A stretch of 64,000 nt of DNA from an uncultured Collinsella sp. (GTDB lineage Bacteria; Actinomycetota; Coriobacteriia; Coriobacteriales; Coriobacteriaceae), in NCBI GenBank assembly GCA_958370325.1, contig CATXJW010000006.1, positions 1-64,000 on the forward strand, given 5' to 3'. Position numbers and translations under genes: made by a program. Below, one piece after another: positions 8,251-15,148 of this stretch; positions within the stretch are counted from its first letter, which is position 1, and every line of letters begins with the position of its first letter. Under the pieces are notes generated by a model, which had not been told where the DNA came from, searched no databases, and was given only the letters and a program-made list of their open reading frames with translations.

Positions 8251-9675
8251 GTGGTCTTCGCCCCCCAGGGAAAACATACGCTGTCGCACCGCGTTTTTGT
8301 GACGATCTTTGTCTGCGCCATGGCAGTTATCGTGGCGTTTACGGTGCTGGGTGCGTTCTTTGTGCAAAACACTTTGGCGGATGCCACGAGTGCCAATCTG
8401 GCGCAGGAAACCGAGCTCATTGCTGCCGCCCTCGACGAGCAGCAGGAGCCCATTCCGTTCTTGCGAAGCCTCGATCGCGAGGATCTTCGTATCACGCTGA
8501 TCAATAAGGACGGATCTGTTGCCTACGACAACGAGGCGTCGCCTTCCACACTGCCCAACCATGGCGATCGCCCCGAGGTCATCGAGGCCTTTGAGAGTGG
8601 TTCGGGTTCCGCGGAGCGCGCAAGCTCTACACTCGACGAGATTATGCTGTATCGCGCCGTCACCCTTGATAACGGCCAGGTCGTTCGCTTGGCGCAGGCC
8701 CAGCCTGGCGTTGCGGCGATTTTGCTGTCGATGCTGGCGCCGATGCTGCTTATCGCAGCAGCGGGTGCGGTACTCTCGTTTTTTATGGCGCGCCGTGAGT
8801 CCCGTGCCATCATCGCGCCGTTGCAAGAGGTGGATTTGGATCACCCACGCCGTAGCTATGAGCACGCCTATGCCGAGATGGTCCCCATGCTTGAGCGTAT
8901 CGAGTCGCAGCGCCAGGAACTCAAGCGCCAAATGGCGGTGCTAGCGGACAATGACCGTATGCGCCGCGAGTTCACGGCGAATATCACCCATGAGCTCAAG
9001 ACGCCGCTTACGGCGATTTCGGGCTATGCCGAGCTCATCGCAAATGGCATGGTCGAGGGCGAGGACGACCTGCGCAACTTTGGCGGTCGCATCTATCGTG
9101 AGGCGGGCCGCTTGGCAGCGCTTGTCAACGATATCCTTACGCTGTCTAACTTGGACGAGGCCGAGCGTGCGACTGAGGGCGAGGCGGTGCCCATTGGGTC
9201 CACGGAGCCTATTGAGCTCTCTCGTGCCATCTATGCGGTTGAGCAGCGTCTTGAACAGGTTGCCCGTCAGGCGAATGTGACGATAAGTCATGAGACCAAG
9301 CCTGTGGTCATCGAAGGCGTGTCGCGCTTGATCGACGAGCTCATCTATAATCTGGCAAGCAACGCCATCCGCTACAATCGACCCGGCGGTACGGTTACGT
9401 TGCAGTGCGGCACCAACGACGAAGGCCATCCGTTCCTCGCTGTCGCCGACACGGGAATCGGTATCGCGCCTGAAGAACAGGGCAAGGTATTTGAGCGGTT
9501 CTATCGCGTGGACAAGAGTAGGTCCAAGGCACGCGGCGGAACCGGCCTGGGGCTTGCCATTGTCAAGCATGCGGCCCTGTATCATCACGCCACGCTCGAC
9601 CTGTCGAGCGAGTTGGGCGTGGGAACCACCATTACGGTGACGTTTCCCATACAGCAGGACGAGCCATTCGCATAG
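8251..9675 (+). CDS. PhoR-like sensor histidine kinase
   Basis: Two-transmembrane sensor kinase, 474 aa. TM1 is at ~18-40, an extracytoplasmic domain of ~120 residues follows (DRPEVIEAFESG resembles the PhoR-type sensor), and TM2 is at ~155-175. The His box is ITHELKTPLTAISGYAEL, followed by an N box (YNLASNAIRYN), DTGIGI and GGTGLGLAIVKH. The GTG start lies 3 nt after the regulator stop, and GGAGG upstream overlaps the end of that gene, indicating translational coupling. Likely signals through the regulator to pst genes here and elsewhere. Confidence 0.88.
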   Translation: MVFAPQGKHTLSHRVFVTIFVCAMAVIVAFTVLGAFFVQNTLADATSANLAQETELIAAALDEQQEPIPFLRSLDREDLRITLINKDGSVAYDNEASPSTLPNHGDRPEVIEAFESGSGSAERASSTLDEIMLYRAVTLDNGQVVRLAQAQPGVAAILLSMLAPMLLIAAAGAVLSFFMARRESRAIIAPLQEVDLDHPRRSYEHAYAEMVPMLERIESQRQELKRQMAVLADNDRMRREFTANITHELKTPLTAISGYAELIANGMVEGEDDLRNFGGRIYREAGRLAALVNDILTLSNLDEAERATEGEAVPIGSTEPIELSRAIYAVEQRLEQVARQANVTISHETKPVVIEGVSRLIDELIYNLASNAIRYNRPGGTVTLQCGTNDEGHPFLAVADTGIGIAPEEQGKVFERFYRVDKSRSKARGGTGLGLAIVKHAALYHHATLDLSSELGVGTTITVTFPIQQDEPFA

Positions 9676-9699
9676 CGATACAACATAGATATTGATGTA

Positions 9700-9735
9700 G
9701 ACGCCGCATTTGACTTTCGGGTGCGGCGTTGTTGT
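9700..9735 (+). terminator. Terminator of the pstB-TCS unit
   Basis: ACGCCGCA pairs with TGCGGCGT around a 13-nt loop. The tail TTGTTGTG is only moderately U-rich. Confidence 0.5.
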
Positions 9736-9794
9736 GCAATTTTACGATTGCTTCCGACATTTTTACAGGAGAGCCTGTTTCTTATGTATAGAGT

Positions 9795-9823
9795 TTGGTC
9801 TCGGTAAAAAGATGCGATAACAT
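9795..9823 (+). promoter_or_regulatory. Promoter for the tyrosine-kinase module
   Basis: TTGGTC and TAACAT hexamers are separated by exactly 17 bp, about 47 bp before the first gene. Confidence 0.5.
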
Positions 9824-9870
9824 ACGGACAGTTTTGTCAATCCGAACTGGGGAAATGAAAGGCAAGCTGC

Positions 9871-10527
9871 ATGACCCTTCTCGAACTGTTCCAGCTGCTG
9901 AAGAAGCACCTCAAGCTGGTCATCACCCTTCCGGTGGTCTGCGCGATCGCCATGGGCATCGTGTCCTTCGTTGCGATGGACAACACCTATACCGCGACGA
10001 CGAGCATGTACATTCTCGCCAAGACCGACGATAGCGGTCAGATGAGCTACAACGATCTCTCGGCGAGCCAGATGCTTTCCAACGATATCGCCACGCTGCT
10101 GGATAGCGATAGCGTTAAGAGCGGCGCCGCCAAAGAACTGGGCCTCACCGATCTGGATGACTACAAGGTGTCTGTTTCCTCCGAGACCACCACGCGTGTC
10201 ATTACGCTTTCGGTTACCGGCACCGATGCCAAGGAGACGGCTGAGGTCGCAAAGGCCATTGCCAGCTCGGTGAGTACGGTCGCTCAGAACGTCGGCGCTG
10301 CCCAGAGCATCAACGTTATCGACGAGGCTAAGACCCCCGAAGCCCCCAGCGGCCCCAAGCGCACGCTGTATATTGCCGTCGCGTTCCTCGCCGGTATCTT
10401 TATCGCAGTTGCCTATGTCGTTTTGGCAGACATGCTCAATACCCGCATCCGCGGTGCCGAAGAGGCAGAAGAGCTCCTGGGCATTCCCGTTGTTGGCCGA
10501 ATTCCGGCTATGAAAGGTGGTAAATAG
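9871..10527 (+). CDS. Wzz/YveK-type membrane adaptor of a BY-kinase
   Basis: Inner-membrane protein of the polysaccharide co-polymerase family (CapA/CpsC/YveK), 218 aa. TM1 is at ~18-38, an extracytoplasmic domain of ~130 residues carries YTATTSMYIL, and a PSGPKR motif precedes TM2 (~170-190). The cytoplasmic tail EELLGIPVVGRIPAMK is the part that activates the cognate tyrosine kinase in this family. It starts the cluster behind a 17-bp-spaced promoter and is separated from the kinase gene by 2 nt. It likely controls chain length or export of a surface polysaccharide whose synthesis genes are elsewhere. Confidence 0.88.
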   Translation: MTLLELFQLLKKHLKLVITLPVVCAIAMGIVSFVAMDNTYTATTSMYILAKTDDSGQMSYNDLSASQMLSNDIATLLDSDSVKSGAAKELGLTDLDDYKVSVSSETTTRVITLSVTGTDAKETAEVAKAIASSVSTVAQNVGAAQSINVIDEAKTPEAPSGPKRTLYIAVAFLAGIFIAVAYVVLADMLNTRIRGAEEAEELLGIPVVGRIPAMKGGK

Positions 10528-10529
10528 GC

Positions 10530-11267
10530 ATGGCTAAGGCAAAGAACACCGATAAGCTCGTTGTGCAGAATGCCGCCAAGACCCTTCTGGCCAACATCCG
10601 CTTTGCGAGCGTGGACGACCCCATTCGTACCATCACCGTTACCTCCTCGATTCCCAACGAGGGCAAGTCTACGGTTTCCATTAACCTTGCTCAGGCAATC
10701 GCCACGAGCGGCAAGTCCGTGCTCCTGGTCGAGGCCGATATGCGCCGCAGGTCCCTTTCCGATATGCTCGGCGTTCGTTCGCGCGGCGGACTCTATGCGG
10801 TCCTTTCCGAGCAGATCTCCATTGACCAGGCAATTGTCGAGACGGGTCAGAAGAACTTCTACTTCCTCGATGCCGAGCCGCATATTCCCAATCCTGCCGA
10901 CATCATCGTCTCTCACCGCTTTGCCAAGCTGGTAAAGGCACTGTCCGCCAAGTTCCAGTACGTCATCTTCGATGCTCCTCCGGTCGGCACCTTCATCGAT
11001 GCTGCCGAGATTGCCAGCCTGACCGACGGCACGCTGTTCGTGGTGCGCGAGGACTTTACCAAGCGCGAAGAGGCGCTCAACGCCATCGGTCAGCTTAAGA
11101 AGTCCGAGAAGGTCAAGCTCATCGGTACCGTTATGAACTACTGCGAGACCGAGACCAGCGAGTACTACTATTCTTACTACACCAAGGACGGTAAGAAGGT
11201 TAAGAAGGGCTCCGACGATCAGGGCACTTCCAAAAAGGGCATCTTCACCAACCGAGCAAACGTTTAG
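10530..11267 (+). CDS. Bacterial tyrosine kinase (CpsD/CapB/YveL type)
   Basis: BY-kinase, 245 aa. Walker A is in SSIPNEGKST, Walker A' in LLVEADMRRRS and Walker B in YVIFDAPPVG. A C-terminal tyrosine cluster (SEYYYSYYTKDGKK), the autophosphorylation site of this family, lies near residue 210. A basic stretch of ~25 residues follows it. The kinase needs the membrane adaptor encoded 2 nt upstream and is dephosphorylated by the product encoded 17 nt downstream. The set is the usual regulatory triad of capsule or exopolysaccharide loci. Confidence 0.93.
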   Translation: MAKAKNTDKLVVQNAAKTLLANIRFASVDDPIRTITVTSSIPNEGKSTVSINLAQAIATSGKSVLLVEADMRRRSLSDMLGVRSRGGLYAVLSEQISIDQAIVETGQKNFYFLDAEPHIPNPADIIVSHRFAKLVKALSAKFQYVIFDAPPVGTFIDAAEIASLTDGTLFVVREDFTKREEALNAIGQLKKSEKVKLIGTVMNYCETETSEYYYSYYTKDGKKVKKGSDDQGTSKKGIFTNRANV

Positions 11268-11284
11268 TTGATTGAGGCCGACCT

Positions 11285-11935
11285 ATGCGTGACATTCATT
11301 GCCATATCTTGCCGGGTGTAGACGACGGCGCCGCCGATCTCGAAGAGAGCTTGGCGATGCTCGAGGCTGCCAAGCGGGCCGGTGTAACCAGAATCGTTTG
11401 CACTCCTCACTGCCGTGATCCCTATTTTGATTACGACAAGATGTGGGATGCCTTTGAGTTGCTGCGCGATAACGCTGACGGTTTTCCGCTCCAGATGGGC
11501 TTCGAGGTCAATCATCGAAAGCTCGTTGAGCTTGGTATCGATGCCGCGGAGCACCTGCATTTCGATGGGACCAACGAGTTTCTGCTCGAGCTTTCGACGC
11601 ATGCCGATGCGTATGCGTTTAGAGAGTACGAGAACACGATTTACGATTTGCAGTGCCGTGGCTACCAGGTGATCATCGCTCATCCTGAGCGCTATCGTGC
11701 GGTTCAAAAGGATGTAAGCGTGGCGGAGCGCCTGGTCGATATGGGCTGCAAGCTGCAGGCTTCGGCGGACTTTATTGCCGGCGGTCGCTTTGGTCGCGAG
11801 AAAAAGCCAGCGCAGCGTCTGTTCGATCAGAACCTGTACAGCTTCATCGCGAGCGATGCCCATAACGTGGGTCATTACGACTGCCTGGCGAAGGCTCGCG
11901 CGAAGTTTAGCGTGCGCGGAGCTCATTTTCGCTAA
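11285..11935 (+). CDS. PHP-family protein-tyrosine phosphatase (CpsB/YwqE)
   Basis: Metal-dependent tyrosine phosphatase, 216 aa, that removes phosphate from the BY-kinase. The PHP metal ligands are visible in order: DIHCHILPGVDDG at the N-terminus, CTPHC, FEVN, the long helix with LEL, AHPERY, and SDAHN near the C-terminus. The ATG follows the kinase stop by 17 nt with GAGG in between. Third and last gene of the module. No glycosyltransferase follows. Confidence 0.92.
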   Translation: MRDIHCHILPGVDDGAADLEESLAMLEAAKRAGVTRIVCTPHCRDPYFDYDKMWDAFELLRDNADGFPLQMGFEVNHRKLVELGIDAAEHLHFDGTNEFLLELSTHADAYAFREYENTIYDLQCRGYQVIIAHPERYRAVQKDVSVAERLVDMGCKLQASADFIAGGRFGREKKPAQRLFDQNLYSFIASDAHNVGHYDCLAKARAKFSVRGAHFR

Positions 11936-11974
11936 AATCTGTCCCTAACGTTCGCATTGAATGAGAGGGCAGCC

Positions 11975-12475
11975 ATGGATATCCAACTTAAGACGGGATG
12001 CTTTGATGACGCGGCGTTGGTGCGCCGCGTCGTTTTTATGGACGAGCAGGGCTACGAGAATGAGTTCGACCAGATCGATGAGGCTTCTGACTGCATTCAT
12101 GTGACGCTCTATGTAGACGGCGAGCTTGCCGGTTGCTCGCGCGTGTTTCCCGAAGAGCTTGAGCGCGCGGCTGATGCGGAAGCCCCGGTGTCGCCGGCGT
12201 GCGACTTGGACGAAGGCGTCGCGGCGGGGGAGACCTACATCATGGGGCGCGTGGCCGTGCTGCCGAGCATGCGCCGTCGCGGTTTGGCGAGTGCGATCGT
12301 CGAGGCCAGTGCTGTGTGTGCACGCGATGCCGGCGCTAAGCTTATTAAGCTGCACGCGCAGGAATACGTGCTGCCGCTCTATGTAAAGGCCGGCTACACG
12401 CAAATTGCCCCGGTAGACTACGAAGACGAGGGCCAGCCCCATGCCTGGATGGCCAAGCGCGTAGATGGCAGATAG
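11975..12475 (+). CDS. GNAT family N-acetyltransferase
   Basis: Acetyl-CoA-dependent acetyltransferase of 166 aa, ElaA/YjcF-like. The acetyl-CoA binding motif RRRGLAS follows IMGRVAVLPS, the usual beta4-alpha3 arrangement, and YVKAGYTQI marks the end of the fold. The N-terminal part (VFMDEQGYENEFDQID) resembles the substrate loop of ElaA-like enzymes. GAGAGGG lies 6 nt before the ATG. A TTG 18 nt upstream is less likely. Substrate unknown. It stands alone, 39 nt after the phosphatase gene, and may be transcribed with it. Confidence 0.85.
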   Translation: MDIQLKTGCFDDAALVRRVVFMDEQGYENEFDQIDEASDCIHVTLYVDGELAGCSRVFPEELERAADAEAPVSPACDLDEGVAAGETYIMGRVAVLPSMRRRGLASAIVEASAVCARDAGAKLIKLHAQEYVLPLYVKAGYTQIAPVDYEDEGQPHAWMAKRVDGR

Positions 12476-12622
12476 GGACGTTCCTTTTCTGCCGGCAGTT
12501 GGGGACACTCCTTGGCAATTGGCGCATCGGAGCGCTTAGACATACAGTTTTTCGATTCCGTATGTATATATGCGCGTTAATGGGTTATAAAATCTAAGTC
12601 TGAACATAGCAGGTCTGCGATG

Positions 12623-12647
12623 CGGCTCGGGCGACCGGGCCGTTTTT
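12623..12647 (+). terminator. Terminator-like hairpin in the htpG leader
   Basis: CGGCTCGG / CCGGGCCG stem (one G-U), loop GCGA, then TTTTT, ending 30 nt before the htpG start. It may end the upstream transcript or act as a leader attenuator. The 12476-12622 stretch before it holds an AT-rich probable promoter (TATAAA near 12586) and a fragment with GGGACGTTCC. I see no CIRCE or HAIR heat-shock operator. Confidence 0.45.
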
Positions 12648-12677
12648 GCGGACGGGGGTAGCGCGAAAGGACTGCAC

Positions 12678-14702
12678 ATGCGTCAATTTAAGACCGAGAG
12701 CAAAAAACTGCTCGACCTCATGATCAACTCCATCTACACCAATAAGGAAATCTTCCTGCGCGAGCTTATCTCTAACGCGAGCGACGCCGTCGACAAGCTC
12801 AACTTTAAGAGCCTGCAGGATCCGAGCGTCAAGCTCGACCAGGGCGACCTGGCCATTCGCGTCTCCTTCGATAAGGATGCCCGCACCATTACCATCTCGG
12901 ATAACGGCATTGGCATGACCGCCGAGGAGCTCGAGCGCAATCTGGGCACCATCGCCCATTCCGGCTCCGAGGAGTTTAAGACCGAGAACGCCGAGCAGCA
13001 GGGCTCCGATGTCGATATCATCGGTCAGTTTGGCGTGGGCTTCTACTCTGCTTTTATGGTCGCCAGCCATGTGAAGGTCGTCAGCCGCGCCTATGGGGAG
13101 GACACCGCTCACGTGTGGGAGTCTGATGGTCTTGAGGGTTACACCATCGAAGACGGCGAGCGCGCCGAGCACGGCACCGATGTCATCCTGACGCTGCGCG
13201 AGAACGAGAAGCTCGATGCCGACGGCGAAGCCGAGACCTACGATCGCTTCCTGACCGAGTGGGGCCTCAAGAGCCTGATTCAGCAGTACAGCAACTATGT
13301 GCGCTACCCGATCCAGATGATGGTGTCCAAGAGCCGCCAGAAACCCAAGCCCGAGGACGCCGGCGACGATTACAAGCCCGAGTACGAGGACTACCAGGAG
13401 CTCGAAACCGTCAACTCCATGACGCCGATCTGGAAAAAGCGCAGCTCCGATGTTGAACAGAAGGATTACAACGAGTTCTACAAGTCCACGTTCCACGACT
13501 TTGACGATCCGGCACGCACCATCAGCTTCCATGCCGAGGGTACGCTCGAGTACGACGCCCTGCTGTTTGTGCCGGGCCGCGCCCCGTTCGATCTGTACAG
13601 CAAGGACTACGAGAAGGGCCTGGCGCTCTACAGCTCCAACGTGTTGATTATGGAGAAGTGCGACGACCTGCTGCCCGACTACTACAACTTTGTCCGCGGC
13701 GTCGTGGATTCCGCCGACGTGTCGCTCAACATCTCGCGCGAGACGCTGCAGCAGAACCGTCAGCTCAAGGCCATTGCCAAGCGCGTGGAAAAGAAGATTA
13801 CTGCCGACCTTGAGGATATGCGTGACAACGACCGCGAGGCCTACGAGAAGTTCTTTGAGAACTTTGGCCGCGGTCTTAAGTATGGCATCTACTCGAGCTA
13901 TGGCATGAAGGCCGATGAGCTCGCCGACCTGTTGCTGTTCTGGTCTGCCAAGGAGCAGAAGATGATTACCCTGGCCGAGTATGCCAAGGGCATGCCCGAG
14001 GATCAGAAGGCCATCTACTACGCCGCCGGCGACTCGCGTGAGCGCTTGGCCAAGATGCCCGTGGTAAAGGGCGTGCTTGACCGCGGCTATGACGTGCTGC
14101 TGCTGACGCAGGATGTGGATGAGTTCACCTTCCAGGCCATGCGTGAGTACGTTGCCGCCGATATGCCCAAGATCTACGAGGACGATGCTGCCCGCGAGGC
14201 TGCCGAGAAGGCTGTGGCCGATGGTGCCGAGCCCGAGGTCGAGGATCGTCATCTGGAGCTCAAGAACGTCGCGACCGGTGATCTTGACCTGGCGACCGAG
14301 GACGAGAAGAAGGAGGCCGAGGACGCCACCAAGGAAAACGAGGACCTCTTTAGCGCTATGAAGGAGGCGCTTGGTGACAAGGTCGAGAAAGTTGCCGTCT
14401 CCGCGCGCCTGACCGATGCCCCCGCTTGCATCACCACCGAGGGCCCGCTTTCGCTCGAGATGGAGAAGGTGCTCCAGAAGGGACCCGAGGGCGCGCCCGA
14501 CGGCATGCCCAAGAGCCAGCGCGTGCTTGAGCTCAATGCCAAGCACCCGGTCTTCGACAAGCTTGTCGCTGCCCAGAAGGCAGGCGACGCCGACAAGATC
14601 AAGCAGTACTCCGGTCTGCTCTATGACCAGGCTCTGCTGGTCGAGGGCATCCTCCCCGAGGATCCCGTTGCCTTCGCGGCAGCTGTTTGCAACTTGATGT
14701 AG
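12678..14702 (+). CDS. htpG: Molecular chaperone HtpG (Hsp90)
   Basis: Cytosolic ATP-dependent chaperone, 674 aa. The GHKL ATP-binding domain (1-~220) shows the E/N motif in LRELISNASDA, DNGIGMT and GQFGVGFYSAFMV. The middle domain carries the catalytic Arg region (NISRETLQQNR). A highly acidic insert of ~45 residues (EVEDRHLELKN through DATKENEDL, ~residues 520-560) makes it longer than the usual 610-640 aa. GAAAGGA precedes the ATG. Monocistronic by appearance. Confidence 0.97.
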   Translation: MRQFKTESKKLLDLMINSIYTNKEIFLRELISNASDAVDKLNFKSLQDPSVKLDQGDLAIRVSFDKDARTITISDNGIGMTAEELERNLGTIAHSGSEEFKTENAEQQGSDVDIIGQFGVGFYSAFMVASHVKVVSRAYGEDTAHVWESDGLEGYTIEDGERAEHGTDVILTLRENEKLDADGEAETYDRFLTEWGLKSLIQQYSNYVRYPIQMMVSKSRQKPKPEDAGDDYKPEYEDYQELETVNSMTPIWKKRSSDVEQKDYNEFYKSTFHDFDDPARTISFHAEGTLEYDALLFVPGRAPFDLYSKDYEKGLALYSSNVLIMEKCDDLLPDYYNFVRGVVDSADVSLNISRETLQQNRQLKAIAKRVEKKITADLEDMRDNDREAYEKFFENFGRGLKYGIYSSYGMKADELADLLLFWSAKEQKMITLAEYAKGMPEDQKAIYYAAGDSRERLAKMPVVKGVLDRGYDVLLLTQDVDEFTFQAMREYVAADMPKIYEDDAAREAAEKAVADGAEPEVEDRHLELKNVATGDLDLATEDEKKEAEDATKENEDLFSAMKEALGDKVEKVAVSARLTDAPACITTEGPLSLEMEKVLQKGPEGAPDGMPKSQRVLELNAKHPVFDKLVAAQKAGDADKIKQYSGLLYDQALLVEGILPEDPVAFAAAVCNLM

Positions 14703-14709
14703 TTAGGTA

Positions 14710-14737
14710 GTTACGCGGTTTTACCAAACCGCGTAAC
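14710..14737 (+). terminator. Hairpin after htpG
   Basis: A perfect 12-bp stem (GTTACGCGGTTT) with a TACC loop starts 8 nt after the htpG stop. There is no T tract, so it could be a 3' stabilising hairpin rather than an intrinsic terminator. Confidence 0.5.
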
Positions 14738-14750
14738 AGCTCGACGCTGC

Positions 14751-14848
14751 AAACGCCCCTAAGCGGCAATCTGACGTTCAATCGTCGGTCGCGTACCGAA
14801 GTACGCTTCCCTCCTCTTTCACGTCACCTTGCTCGCTTAGGGGCGTTT
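14751..14848. repeat. Nested inverted repeat
   Basis: Outer arms AAACGCCCCTAAGC / GCTTAGGGGCGTTT are perfect. Inside them TGACGT pairs with ACGTCA, and in the centre GCGTAC-CGAA-GTACGC forms a tetraloop hairpin. TTTT follows the right arm, so the element could terminate htpG transcription. Confidence 0.6.
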
Positions 14849-14889
14849 TCGCTGACTTATGCTCAACCAGCGACGCTTTCGTGGTCCAA

Positions 14890-14949
14890 ACTAGTCATCG
14901 GGGACGTTCTTGTTTGACTAGTCGTTTAAGAACGTCCCCAATGACTAGT
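14890..14949. repeat. 22-bp inverted repeat with palindromic loop
   Basis: Arms at 14890-14911 and 14928-14949 match at 21 of 22 positions and contain ACTAGTCAT and GGGGACGTTCTT. The 16-nt loop is itself GTTT-GACTAGTC-GTTT, so the ACTAGT core occurs three times. It looks like a REP-type element. The rest of the 446-bp gap 14703-15148 holds the hairpins listed beside it and the promoter region of the next gene (ACTGTACATCTGTAC dyad near 15002, TATATT near 15036). Confidence 0.65.
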
Positions 14950-15060
14950 CGGATTGATAATTTGTGCGGGTTGTGGTTTTGTGACCTGCTGAAATTTAGG
15001 ATACTGTACATCTGTACGCTAACTCATCTTCGTAGTATATTGCTACCCGCAAAACTCAGC

Positions 15061-15102
15061 ACCATTGTGCCGTGAGGCACTAAAGCGCCTCCGTACAATG
15101 GT
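15061..15102 (+). promoter_or_regulatory. Leader hairpin before the first yhgE/pip gene
   Basis: ACCATTGT pairs with ACAATGGT and encloses an inner GTGCC-GTGA-GGCAC hairpin. It buries a possible ATG at 15098, which is one reason for choosing a later start. Confidence 0.4.
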
Positions 15103-15148
15103 TGTCGATAGTACGATTCGATTCAACGACAGGATGGATGGTCCAAGC

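Noticed and set aside
12476..12677. CIRCE or HspR (HAIR) operator for htpG
   Set aside because: Neither TTAGCACTC with its complement nor CTTGAGT with its complement is present.
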